Of a DNA stretch of 64,000 nucleotides, positions 26,907 to 35,576 are shown one piece after another. The DNA lies in the NCBI GenBank assembly GCA_963808725.1, contig CAWEGO010000002.1, positions 186,001 through 250,000 of the forward strand. Reading direction: 5' to 3'. The position numbers were made by a program, and so were the translations under genes. Below the pieces are notes generated by a model. That model saw only the letters and a program-made list of their open reading frames with translations. It ran no database searches and was not told where the DNA came from. Each line of letters opens with the position of its first letter. Position 1 is the stretch's first letter. Origin of the DNA: JAHFUA01 sp963808725. GTDB taxonomy: Bacteria; Acidobacteriota; Terriglobia; Terriglobales; Acidobacteriaceae.

Positions 26907-27902
26907 ATGATCTCGGTCGTCATCCCCATCTACAACGAAGAAGAAATCATACCGATCCTGCACGATGCGCTCACTGCTGCCATGCGGCAGGTAAACGACA
27001 AGTGGGAGGTCGTCTACGTCAACGATGGCTCGAAGGATTCCTCGCTGGATCTGCTGCGGGAACTTCAATCCGTCGATCCCCACATCGTGGTCGTGGATCT
27101 CTCGCGCAACTGGGGTCACATGGGGGCATTCCATGCCGGCCTGCAAACCGCGCGCGGCGACGCCATCGTGCTCATGGACGGCGATCTCCAGGATCCGCCG
27201 GAAGTAGTTCCCCAACTGGTGGCGGCATGGCGCGGCGGAGCGCAGGTGGTCACCGCGGTCAGAAGAAGCCGGCAAGAACGCAGCGCCGCTTTGGCCCTGC
27301 TCTTTGCGCTTTTCTATCGCGTTCTGGGAGTGATCTCGGACTATCCCATTCCACTCAACGCAGGCATTTTCGGCCTGCTGGACCGGCAGGCCGTCGACTC
27401 GATCAATGGCCTGCGCGAGGGGAATCGCTATCTCCCCGGCCTGCGGGCGTGGGTCGGATACCGCACCGCGACGGTTTACTACGACCGGCAGGGCCGCGTC
27501 GGCGGCCAGGGCAAGCTCACCTTCCTGAGCCGTATCAAATATGCCGTGGACGCCATTACCAGCTTCAGTTACAAGCCTCTCCGGCTAACGTTCGTTCTGG
27601 CGGCGCTCGGATTCTTCGCGGCCGCGGTGCTGGGGATCTCCGCGTTGATCTCTCACAACAATGCGATGGTGTACGGCTTATCTGGCGTGATGTGTTTGAT
27701 GAGCAGTCTTCCGCTTCTCTGTGTGGGAATCCTCGGGGAGTACGTAGGGCGGGTCTATGACGAAGTCAGGCAGCGGCCGCTCTCGATCATCAACCGCGTC
27801 TACCGCACCGACGCCGTGTTCAGCTCCCCCCACCTGGATGCGGACCGTCTAGCCCGCAGCCTCAAAGACGGCGACCTGGAGAAGTTATTTCCCGCGGCGT
27901 AA
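26907..27902 (+). CDS. family 2 glycosyltransferase, DPM/GtrB-like, with two membrane helices
   Basis: 331 residues. The GT-A domain has ISVVIPIYNEEEIIP, VVYVNDGSKDSSL, and the DxD-type LMDGDLQDPPE; AVRRSRQERS and the NAGIFGLLDRQA region follow. Two C-terminal helices (LTFVLAALGFFAAAVLGISA, SGVMCLMSSLPLLCVGILGE) are typical of enzymes that load a sugar onto polyprenyl phosphate. This makes it the probable supplier of lipid-linked sugar to the GT-C-like protein at 22562 in the same operon. Starts at ATG 26907 after GGAGCAG. Its 3' end is two bases from the convergent GH71/99-like gene. Confidence 0.9.
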   Translation: MISVVIPIYNEEEIIPILHDALTAAMRQVNDKWEVVYVNDGSKDSSLDLLRELQSVDPHIVVVDLSRNWGHMGAFHAGLQTARGDAIVLMDGDLQDPPEVVPQLVAAWRGGAQVVTAVRRSRQERSAALALLFALFYRVLGVISDYPIPLNAGIFGLLDRQAVDSINGLREGNRYLPGLRAWVGYRTATVYYDRQGRVGGQGKLTFLSRIKYAVDAITSFSYKPLRLTFVLAALGFFAAAVLGISALISHNNAMVYGLSGVMCLMSSLPLLCVGILGEYVGRVYDEVRQRPLSIINRVYRTDAVFSSPHLDADRLARSLKDGDLEKLFPAA

Positions 27903-27904
27903 AG

Positions 27905-28864
27905 CTACCGAGAAGGCGCGCCACACTTCGCCAGCCCGCGTTCAATCGCAGTGCCCTCTTCGTAATCGTTCCAAGTAGCAATCAGCAGGAAGGGGAGCGG
28001 GCGGTCCGCTGTGTAGTAATCCCGGGAGAGTCTCATGGTATCGGCCAAGGTCCGGCCACAGCGCTGCGACATGTATCGCCCCAGGCTCCACGACGCCTTT
28101 TTGTCATCGAAGCCCGGCCACGCTGCGCCCACGGCGATCTTGTCGGAGTACTTCATCTGCATGGTCCGGTAGAAGTCGCGCAGATAATCCTCGCCCCAAT
28201 TGCTTCCATCGGCCGTCCACCCTTTACTTCCAGGGTTGACCCACGCATAGAAACCGTCAAACGCTGTCGCCGGCGAATCCGGTCTGTATTCAGAGAGCAA
28301 CAGAGGCGGCGGGTTCCACTTGCTGGTTTCCGCGCGCACGCGCTTCCAGTCGGTGTGTCCGCCTTTGGGAAAAATGAAAATCACCGGCCGCCCCTGGTAC
28401 ATAAGGTAGGCCTCGCGGCTGGGAGTTCCCGGCGCGAGATATTGTTTCCGGAACTTGTCGAAAGCGACCAGCGCATCCTCGGTCGCCTGTTCCCCTCCCT
28501 GGTCGGTTTCGTCATACATCATGGCGACAGTGAAGTTCTGCTCGGCGGCGATCGCGCTAACCAGAGCATAGGCCTTATCCAGAAACGGTTCCCGATCTCC
28601 ATACCAATCCACGACGAATCCGGAAATCCCCAGGCTTTTCGCCTGTTCGATCTGTTTCCTGATCACTACTGGGTCTTGGGAGGAATATCCCACGTTGATG
28701 TGCTGGGGATGGCCGAACCACGGTTCATAGACGGCAAGAATGCGTGGCGCTGCGGGCGGCGCCGGGGCATTTTCGCGAAGTGTTCGTCCCAAATTCGTCT
28801 GGGAGCACCCCTGCAGCAGGATCAGAGCCAGGGTTGCGAGACTCAGTCGGAACGGGTGCGCCAT
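27905..28864 (-). CDS. GH71/GH99-like glycoside hydrolase lipoprotein
   Basis: 319 residues with a lipobox LILLQGCSQ (Cys ~20), so probably membrane-anchored. The TIM-barrel-like domain begins PRILAVYEPWFGHPQHINVG and contains GISGFVVDWYGDREP, AMMYDETDQGG, FDGFYAWVNPG, AAWPGFDDKK and the C-terminal LIATWNDYEEGTAIERG. These landmarks match the GH71/GH99-like superfamily (alpha-glycan endo-hydrolases). Exopolysaccharide systems often include such a hydrolase for editing or release; here it sits between the GT2 and the flippase. Confidence 0.75.
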   Translation of the reverse strand: MAHPFRLSLATLALILLQGCSQTNLGRTLRENAPAPPAAPRILAVYEPWFGHPQHINVGYSSQDPVVIRKQIEQAKSLGISGFVVDWYGDREPFLDKAYALVSAIAAEQNFTVAMMYDETDQGGEQATEDALVAFDKFRKQYLAPGTPSREAYLMYQGRPVIFIFPKGGHTDWKRVRAETSKWNPPPLLLSEYRPDSPATAFDGFYAWVNPGSKGWTADGSNWGEDYLRDFYRTMQMKYSDKIAVGAAWPGFDDKKASWSLGRYMSQRCGRTLADTMRLSRDYYTADRPLPFLLIATWNDYEEGTAIERGLAKCGAPSR

Positions 28865-29082
28865 GGATTACCCGTCGATTTAGAAGCCTCCGAGGGGAAC
28901 CGGGTTGTAGTCAAAAGCTCTTCTCTCGGCTCGCATCGGAAAGCTTTGTCCCGGCGGCGAGCAGCCAAGCGCTGGCTTTCCGCATCAGAACTACATCCCG
29001 CTGTAAGCCCTCAGCGCGGATACGGAGACAAGCAGCACCAAGGCAACACGACCTCTCAACCAGGTGGCTGGGACCTGAAAGC

Positions 29083-31101
29083 ATGAGCACCCAACTCGAG
29101 TCTGCGATCAAAACGCCTCGCGATCGTGTTCTAAACGGGAGCGTCGTGATGCTCGCAGGGCTGGGGCTGGTGACCGCAATTAACTTTGCTTATAACATTG
29201 CGGTAGCCCGATTTCTGGGTCCCACCGCCTTCGGCGACACCACCGCCGTTTACACCCTGCTGATTCTCAGCTCGGCGGTCACGCTTTCATTCCAGATCCT
29301 CACCGCCAAAATCGTGGCACGAGAGCGATCGCCGCAAGCGCAGAACGTTGTCTACCGGGGATTCCATTTGCGCGGCTGGGCTGCCGGCATTGCGGTGGGA
29401 TTGCTTCTGTTGTCCTTTCGCCATGCAGTGACGGACTATCTCAACCTTGCGGACCCGACCCTGGTGGTGCTGCTTGCTATTGGCACGGCATTCTACGTCC
29501 CACTAGGAGCGAGGCGGGGCTGTATCCAGGGCATTTGCAATTTCCGCCGGCTCGCCCTCAATCTGGTTCTGGAGGCAGTGGTACGGCTGGGCGGATCTGT
29601 CCTGCTGGTCCTGCTGGGACTGGGCGTTCGGGGCGTGATCGCCGCGAACGCCGCCGCCATTGTAATTGCATATCTTTTCGCCAGTCCGAGGCTGTCGGCC
29701 GCGGCTGCTTCCCAGGCCGATGTGCCCATCGCTTTTCGCGAAGGTCTGCAAGCCGCCGTTTTCTTCGCCGGACAGGTGGTCATCAATAACTGCGATATCG
29801 TGGTCGTCAAGCACTTCTTCCCTACGGAATCAGCCGGGGTCTACGCCGCGGTAGCTATGGTCGGACGGGTGGTGTTCGCGTTTTCCTGGGCCATCGTCAG
29901 CAGTATGTTTCCCATCTCCGCAGAGACTCGCAGCCGCAAGCAGGAGGACCGCGGGGTTCTCGGGATTCCGCTGCTTCTCGTACTCGCCGTCTGTTTGGTG
30001 TTCGCGCTGGGTCTGTGGGTGGCGCCAGGACGACTCTGGGCGGATCTCTTTGGCCCTCAATTCGTAAGCGCCGGCGGTGGTAGCCTCCGTTCTCTCATGG
30101 TGCTGTATGCCGTATCCACGGGTGTGTACGCGCTCAGTGTGGTGCTCATCGCGTACGAGATGTCGCGCAAGATTGCCAATACCGGATGGGTGCAACTGGT
30201 AATCGGTGGCGCAGTGATGGCGGGCATCTACCTGTTCCACTCATCTCTCGCCCAGGTGATCTGGGTACAACTGGCGATGATGTTGTTCTTGCTGTTCTGC
30301 GTGGCAACCCCGTTTCTGATCGCTCGCGCCGGCGGAGCCAACTGCCTGCCCATCCCCGTCTCGGGCCCGATTGCCCTCCGCCGCCGGGTTCCCGAGGACG
30401 AGGTGATCGCGGAATTTCTGAGGAATGACTTCCAGTGCCCGGAATTCCACGAGTACCAGGACGCTGTAGCCAGACTCGTGACCAGTCCTGACCTTGCCGA
30501 CCCGGATGAGAATGCCGTGCGCCGCGCCCTGTTGTTCATTCGCCATGCGGCGTTGTGGAGAGAGATCCCTAAAGGAACCGAGTGGTTCGAAGCCGAAATC
30601 CGATACTCCGATCTGCATCGCATACGGGTTTTTCCGCGTGCGCACTGGCGAAAGCTTGCGCTGGGAGACTTTGCGATCACCCAGGTTGCCCAACGGATCG
30701 CGGACGAGCGCTGTCGTGAGCTTGCCGCTCAAACCTTCCTGGCCAAGATAGAGGATCTGCGTGATCACCTGGCGCAAAACGTTGACGCTGGCGCGGTCCT
30801 TATCATCGGGCTGAATGAGAGCGGCCCGTTTACCATTCTGGACGGCAATCACCGGCTGCTCGCGGCGATGCTCGCTTCCCCGGAAGCGGTAGGCCAGCTC
30901 CGGTTCTTTTGCGGGTTGTCTCCCAGAATGACTCAGTGCTGCTGGTTCCAGACGAACGTAGCGACCCTGGTGCGGTATGGGACGAACTTGCTTCGGAACG
31001 TCGTACACGACCCCGAAGAGACGCTGGTTCAACTGCTACAAAGATCGTGGCCGCACGCAGAACCGGCTGCGGTGTCTGTTCCGGAGAAGCTGCAGATGTG
31101 A
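29083..31101 (+). CDS. MOP-superfamily flippase (Wzx/PelG-like) fused to a C-terminal ParB/sulfiredoxin-like domain
   Basis: 672 residues. Residues ~15-430 form 12-14 membrane helices of the polysaccharide flippase type (AINFAYNIAVARFLGPTAFG; VINNCDIVVVKHFFPTESAG; VFAFSWAIVSSMFP). Residues ~440-672 are soluble: a helical stretch (EFLRNDFQCPEFHEYQDAVA), then a WFEAEIRYSDLHRIRVFPR strand region and the motif FTILDGNHRLLAAML, which resembles the DG-x-x-R pocket of ParB/Srx-fold proteins. That fusion is unusual. The start at 29083 is chosen because the flippase begins there; the frame opens much earlier but overlaps the divergent lipoprotein start. Confidence 0.78.
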   Translation: MSTQLESAIKTPRDRVLNGSVVMLAGLGLVTAINFAYNIAVARFLGPTAFGDTTAVYTLLILSSAVTLSFQILTAKIVARERSPQAQNVVYRGFHLRGWAAGIAVGLLLLSFRHAVTDYLNLADPTLVVLLAIGTAFYVPLGARRGCIQGICNFRRLALNLVLEAVVRLGGSVLLVLLGLGVRGVIAANAAAIVIAYLFASPRLSAAAASQADVPIAFREGLQAAVFFAGQVVINNCDIVVVKHFFPTESAGVYAAVAMVGRVVFAFSWAIVSSMFPISAETRSRKQEDRGVLGIPLLLVLAVCLVFALGLWVAPGRLWADLFGPQFVSAGGGSLRSLMVLYAVSTGVYALSVVLIAYEMSRKIANTGWVQLVIGGAVMAGIYLFHSSLAQVIWVQLAMMLFLLFCVATPFLIARAGGANCLPIPVSGPIALRRRVPEDEVIAEFLRNDFQCPEFHEYQDAVARLVTSPDLADPDENAVRRALLFIRHAALWREIPKGTEWFEAEIRYSDLHRIRVFPRAHWRKLALGDFAITQVAQRIADERCRELAAQTFLAKIEDLRDHLAQNVDAGAVLIIGLNESGPFTILDGNHRLLAAMLASPEAVGQLRFFCGLSPRMTQCCWFQTNVATLVRYGTNLLRNVVHDPEETLVQLLQRSWPHAEPAAVSVPEKLQM

Positions 31102-31197
31102 CCTACAGGGCTTTTCGCCGCTAACTACGGAGCACATCGGATTGGCGGCCTGACCGCGCGTGAGTAAGGTAACTACGGTGGTTTGGAGGTGATGACA

Positions 31198-31353
31198 ATG
31201 CGATTAGCTTGGGCGATTGTTGCGGTTTTTCTCATTCTGTGGCTGGTGGGCTTCATGCTCCACGTAGCCGGGAGTCTGATCCATTTGCTGCTGTTGGCTG
31301 CATTGGCCGTATTTATCATTGACCTGATAAGCGGCCGCCGCCACGCGGCCTGA
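31198..31353 (+). CDS. lmo0937-family small membrane protein
   Basis: 51 residues: one or two hydrophobic helices (AWAIVAVFLILWLVGFMLH; LIHLLLLAALAVFIIDLISG) joined by VAGS and ending in GRRHAA, the usual make-up of this small family of unknown function often induced by stress. Start at ATG 31198 with GGAGG eight bases upstream (an ATG six bases earlier is too close to the site). Confidence 0.8.
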   Translation: MRLAWAIVAVFLILWLVGFMLHVAGSLIHLLLLAALAVFIIDLISGRRHAA

Positions 31354-31357
31354 CAAA

Positions 31358-31579
31358 TTGGTGGGCATGAACAAAATGCGCACGGGACGGAACAGCAAGC
31401 AGGAGTTGCTGATTACCTCCGATGGGGACGGCAACCGGAGTCGCGAGAAGTCGGCGGTAAAAGACAATCCGGTTCGGAGGGGACGACGGCACAAGATTAG
31501 CGTGAGGCTCATGCCGCCGAAGGGATTGCCGCCCCTTAATGTCTACGCCAGGTCGGGATACTATGCACCCTCGCGATAA
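31358..31579 (+). pseudogene. remnant of a VWFA-related protein
   Basis: A 73-codon frame whose pieces match separate parts of VWA proteins of this phylum: LLITSDGDGNRSRE corresponds to the LL(V/I)SDG.DN.SR strand, while KISVRLMPPKGLPPLNVYAR and SGYYAPSR correspond to the extreme C-terminus (the intact neighbour ends VVRTRSGYYAGQ). The middle is missing, and there is no signal peptide or MIDAS motif. It overlaps the start of the intact VWA gene by 17 bases. I read it as a deletion remnant of a tandem duplicate. Confidence 0.5.
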
Positions 31580-32567
31580 GCTGTATTCCGTGGTTTTGCT
31601 GCTGGGTTTGGGTCTGACCTCGGTTGCTGTCGCTCAGAATCCGCCGCCGCCTCCCAATCAACCCAGCGATACCGTGCAGGTGCCCCCAAGCCAGGCGCAG
31701 CAGAGCGTGGAGCAGGAGGCAAACGGTACCTTCACGTTCAAGAAGCAAGTCGAGGAAGTCGTACTGCATGCCACGGTAGTGGACCAGAATCAACACCTGA
31801 TTACCGGCTTGCGGCAAAGCGATTTTGTGGTGTTTGAAGACGGCAAGCCGATGCCCATCACTTCCTTCCACCGGGAAGACGTCCCGGTGGCAATCGGAAT
31901 CGTGATCGACAACTCTGGCTCCATGCGCGATAAGCGCCAGAAAGTGAACGAGGCGGCCGTCAACCTGGTGCGGGCCAGCAATCCCCAGGATGAGCTGTTC
32001 GTCGTCAACTTCAATGATGAGCTCTATCTCGACCAGGACTTCACCTCCAATGTCGATCAGTTGAAAGAAGGGTTGAACCACATCGAGTCGCGCGGCGGGA
32101 CGGCGCTCTACGACGCGATGGTCGCATCCGCCAACCACCTGGCCCGGGCGGCGCGCCTGGACAAGAAAATCCTGCTGCTGGTAACCGACGGCGTGGATAA
32201 CGCCAGCCGGGAGTCGCTGGATCAGTGCGTGCGCACTCTGCAGGGCCTGAACGGGCCCACCGTGTACAGCATCGGCATTCTGGGCGACAACCGCGACGCT
32301 CCCCGCGCCCAGCGCGCGCTAACAGCGCTCGCCTTCCAGACCGGCGGCGTAGCTTTCTTCCCCAAGGACCTCAGTGAGGTGGACAACATCACCCGCCAGG
32401 TGGCGCACGACATCCGCAGCCAGTACACCATCGGCTACAAGCCCACCGACCCGAACCGGCCGGGATACCGCAGGGTGCGCGTCGAGGCCCGCGCCCCTGG
32501 CTACAAGAATCTGGTCGTCCGCACCCGCAGCGGCTACTACGCTGGCCAAGAACAAAGCGCGAGATAG
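31563..32567 (+). CDS. secreted VWFA-related domain protein
   Basis: 334 residues from ATG 31563. Signal peptide VVLLLGLGLTSVAVAQ; Pro-rich linker; a beta module (EEVVLHATVVDQNQHLITGL..FVVFEDGKP) before the von Willebrand A domain. The MIDAS is complete: DNSGSM, the Thr of RGGTALYDAM, and the Asp of LLVTDGVDNAS. The C-terminus ends RVRVEARAPGYKNLVVRTRS and GYYA. This family is strongly expanded in Acidobacteriota; function unknown, probably metal-dependent adhesion or assembly in the envelope. Confidence 0.9.
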   Translation: MHPRDKLYSVVLLLGLGLTSVAVAQNPPPPPNQPSDTVQVPPSQAQQSVEQEANGTFTFKKQVEEVVLHATVVDQNQHLITGLRQSDFVVFEDGKPMPITSFHREDVPVAIGIVIDNSGSMRDKRQKVNEAAVNLVRASNPQDELFVVNFNDELYLDQDFTSNVDQLKEGLNHIESRGGTALYDAMVASANHLARAARLDKKILLLVTDGVDNASRESLDQCVRTLQGLNGPTVYSIGILGDNRDAPRAQRALTALAFQTGGVAFFPKDLSEVDNITRQVAHDIRSQYTIGYKPTDPNRPGYRRVRVEARAPGYKNLVVRTRSGYYAGQEQSAR

Positions 32568-32608
32568 TTGATGTAGAGGTCTCCGACTGTCGAGAAAGTC
32601 GCAGTTGT

Positions 32609-32645
32609 TGTCATCCCGAGCGGAGCGAGGATCTTGGTTCCTCGC
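32609..32645. repeat. dispersed short repeat with hairpin between convergent genes
   Basis: TGTCATCCCGAGCGGAGCGAGGATCT (32609-32634) belongs to a class of short intergenic elements I recall as common in Acidobacteriota and some other phyla. It overlaps a 6-bp perfect stem 32625-32630/32640-32645 with a 9-base loop. Lying between convergent VWA and treY genes, it may serve as a bidirectional terminator or be a REP-like sequence. Confidence 0.45.
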
Positions 32646-32660
32646 ATTGCCCGGGAAAAC

Positions 32661-35576
32661 CTAGACTCCCTGCTGCTCGGATAGCCCTGCAAACAGTAAC
32701 GCTGCCGGAAACTCTGCGAAGATCTTTGCAACGTCGATCGTGGTTTTACCGCAGGCGGACTGCGGACTCACGTCCTCCCCCGTCAGCGCATTTCGGTACG
32801 ATTCAGAATGGCTGCCGGGCGGAAGCACAATGCGGGTGTCTGCCCAGATTTCCGGACCAAGCGGAGGGAGATCGGTGTCATTCAGCAGCCCGGCGACGAG
32901 ACGCGGCACTATCACCAGCACGCTGGCGTTGGCGTGCTTTCTGGCGAAGGCGAAAATGTTATTGGCTCTGGCCCCCTCGATGGTAAGGGAAACATATTCT
33001 CCCTCCCGGAACAGTTCTGGTTGCTGTCGGCGAAAACAAAGAGTCCTGCCGGTCAGATACAGCTTGATGCGGCCGTCCTCGGGAGTTTCCAGCAAGGTGC
33101 GCAGGTTTGCGGCAGAAGGCTCGCAGCCCCACCGGCGAATACTCTCGAAGCTTTGCCGCCGGCGCGCGTAGTCGACCGGACGGCGGTTATCGGGATCGAC
33201 CAGACTGAAATCCCAGATTTCATTGCCTTGATAGATGTCGGGCACGCCCGGGCACGTGAGTTTGAGGAGAGTCTGCGAGAGGCTATTCCACATGCCGATG
33301 CGAGCCGCGCGGCGTTGGAAGGGCAGAAAATCCTTTAGAAATCGGTTCTTCGGGTCCGGACTCAGCACCGTCCGCACGAACGACAACACCGCATCTTCGT
33401 ATTCAGTATTGCGATTGATCCAACTGGTGTTCTGTTTGGCTTCGCGGATGGCCTTCAGCATGTACTGCTCGATCCGCTCGCCGAACTTCTTGCGCTCATC
33501 GTCGCCGAGTGGCGCTTCTGACGGCCAAGCTCCCGCCAGGGTCTGATAGAGCAGATATTCATCATTCGCCGAAGGGGCAGGCTTGCCATTGACGACGCGC
33601 TTGTGGTTGCGATTGAACCGGCTCCAGTCCCGCACTCGAGCCCGCCAGAGGGCCGGAATCTCTGAAAGCACGTTGATCCGTGCCCGCACGTCCTCCGACC
33701 GCTTGGAGTCGTGAGTGCTCGTGGCCAGCATAGTGTGCGGCCAATCCCGGGCACGCTCCTGGTTGGCAAGATGAAACTCCGCCGCGGTGGTCCCGAACCG
33801 GCGGAGCCAGGCTCCCACTTCATTTAAAGATACCAGCCGGTTGTAGCGATAGAACGCCGTATCCTCCACGCCCTTGGCCATCACGGGACTGGTGAACTGC
33901 TGAAATTTCATGGCGAACGTGGTCACCGCGCTTCGGTAAGCTGGGTCTTGTCCTTCCGCGATGCGAGTCAACAGCACTTCCCGGACAAAGTCGAAGATGC
34001 TGGGGTCGGCAGCCGGACTTCGCCATTTGGCCAAAGCGACCGCGCTCTGGATGTACTCCGCGTCTTTCTCGGACACGCCGGAGGAACTGACATAGGTACG
34101 GTACACCGGAAAGCAGGCGACCACTTCGGTCAGCGCCTCGCGCAGGCCGTTGAGCGTGAAGTCACAGGTGTGCCGTTTGGAGAGAGCGATGCGAGCGAGC
34201 TGATTGGCGAGCACGTTGAGTTCGCTGGCAAGCGCAACCCGAATGATCAGCTTGCGGCAGCGATAGGTCAGAACTTCGACATCGATCTCGTCTTCAACAA
34301 ATTTGCGATAGGTTTGTTCCATCCGGAGAGCAGCGGTGGTGTCAACGAACAAGCCGTTGACCAGGTTGGCGAAATCATAGCCAGTGGTTCCGCACACCGG
34401 CCATTCGGCCGGCAGCTTTTCCGCGCCGGTGAGGATTTTCTCGATGACCACGTAGCGTGAGTCGTTCGCGGTGCTCTCGGCATTCGCGGCGGCAAGGCTG
34501 TCCTTCAGGCGGTCGAAGTATTGCGCCGGATCATAGAGGCCGTCGGGATGGTCGATGCGCAAGCCATCTACTTTGCCGTTTGCCACCAGACTGAGAACCA
34601 AACGATGGGTCGCCTGGAAGACGGTTTCATTCTCCACGCAAATGCCGGCGAGGTCATTGGTATCGAAGAAGCGCCGGTAGTTGATGTCATCGGAGGCGAC
34701 CCTCCAGTTGGCCAGGCGGAAGGCTTGCGCCTTGATGAGTTCGTGGAGTTCCTCGAAGCTGGACGGGTCGGCGGGGTCGCCGTTCATGGCGTGCACCGCG
34801 TCGGTTACGCAGGCGAAGATCTCCGGGGAGCGCGCACACAACTCAGCCAGGCGCCGCTTATGGATCTCTTTGTCGCGATTGCGTTCGGAGACGCGATCGG
34901 GGCTGATCTCCTGCCTGCACGGCAAGTGGCCGAAGGCGGTGATCAGGCTTTGAAACTGGAGCAGGTCTGGGCTTTGCTCGCCGAGCATCTCCGTCATCCT
35001 GGCCCCGCAGTGGTGGAGAATGCGCGGATATTCCTTGGGGTCGACCGGGAGACGATGTTCGCGATAGGAAATGTCGAATTCGCCGCACGCAGCGTTAAAG
35101 ACAAGTTTCAGTTCACCACTTTCCAGCGCAGCGCCGTAATGATCATGCAGGACAGGCACCAGCACTTTTCCATGGAGTTCATCTTTAAGCGGCTGCCAGT
35201 CGATGTCGAAAAAATGGGCGTAAATCGAAGCTTCGCCGTTCTCCAGCACATCGAGCCACCAGGCGTTGTCGCTTCCCATCACCCCCATGTGATTGGGGAC
35301 AATGTCAAGCACCAATCCCATGCCGTGCTGGTGCAGAGCGGCCACAAAGCCGTCGAAATCCTCAGCGCTGCCTATTTCGGGGTTGAAGGAGTTGTGGTCC
35401 ACGATGTCATATCCATGCATGCTGCCGGGGCGAGCCTTCAGGCATGGCGAGATGTAGCAGTGACTGACGCCGAGTGCGGCAAGGTACGGAACGACTTTGG
35501 TTGCCTGGCTGAATGTGAAGTCATGATTGAGCTGCAGGCGATAGGTTGCGAGCGGGATGTGCGCGCACGTCTTCAT
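32661..35576 (-). CDS. treY: maltooligosyl trehalose synthase
   Basis: 971 residues, cytoplasmic GH13 enzyme (EC 5.4.99.15) that isomerises the reducing-end alpha-1,4 bond of maltodextrin to alpha,alpha-1,1. Landmarks: PLATYRLQLNHDFTFSQA at the N-terminus, the first GH13 motif VLDIVPNHMG, the family-specific LRIDHPDGLYDP, GTTGYDFANLVNGLF and the late GVPDIYQGNEIWDFSLVDPD. Length is normal or slightly long for TreY. ATG 35576 overlaps the treZ stop (ATGA), so the two are translationally coupled in the order treZ-treY. No treX or glycogen gene is in the window. Confidence 0.96.
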   Translation of the reverse strand: MKTCAHIPLATYRLQLNHDFTFSQATKVVPYLAALGVSHCYISPCLKARPGSMHGYDIVDHNSFNPEIGSAEDFDGFVAALHQHGMGLVLDIVPNHMGVMGSDNAWWLDVLENGEASIYAHFFDIDWQPLKDELHGKVLVPVLHDHYGAALESGELKLVFNAACGEFDISYREHRLPVDPKEYPRILHHCGARMTEMLGEQSPDLLQFQSLITAFGHLPCRQEISPDRVSERNRDKEIHKRRLAELCARSPEIFACVTDAVHAMNGDPADPSSFEELHELIKAQAFRLANWRVASDDINYRRFFDTNDLAGICVENETVFQATHRLVLSLVANGKVDGLRIDHPDGLYDPAQYFDRLKDSLAAANAESTANDSRYVVIEKILTGAEKLPAEWPVCGTTGYDFANLVNGLFVDTTAALRMEQTYRKFVEDEIDVEVLTYRCRKLIIRVALASELNVLANQLARIALSKRHTCDFTLNGLREALTEVVACFPVYRTYVSSSGVSEKDAEYIQSAVALAKWRSPAADPSIFDFVREVLLTRIAEGQDPAYRSAVTTFAMKFQQFTSPVMAKGVEDTAFYRYNRLVSLNEVGAWLRRFGTTAAEFHLANQERARDWPHTMLATSTHDSKRSEDVRARINVLSEIPALWRARVRDWSRFNRNHKRVVNGKPAPSANDEYLLYQTLAGAWPSEAPLGDDERKKFGERIEQYMLKAIREAKQNTSWINRNTEYEDAVLSFVRTVLSPDPKNRFLKDFLPFQRRAARIGMWNSLSQTLLKLTCPGVPDIYQGNEIWDFSLVDPDNRRPVDYARRRQSFESIRRWGCEPSAANLRTLLETPEDGRIKLYLTGRTLCFRRQQPELFREGEYVSLTIEGARANNIFAFARKHANASVLVIVPRLVAGLLNDTDLPPLGPEIWADTRIVLPPGSHSESYRNALTGEDVSPQSACGKTTIDVAKIFAEFPAALLFAGLSEQQGV

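Noticed and set aside
26825..27760. 311-residue plus-strand frame
   Set aside because: Arg/Gly/Pro-rich shadow of the GT2 gene in another frame, without motifs.
28744..29082. N-terminal extension of the flippase by 113 residues
   Set aside because: It overlaps the divergent lipoprotein's 5' end and the shared promoter region, and has no flippase similarity.
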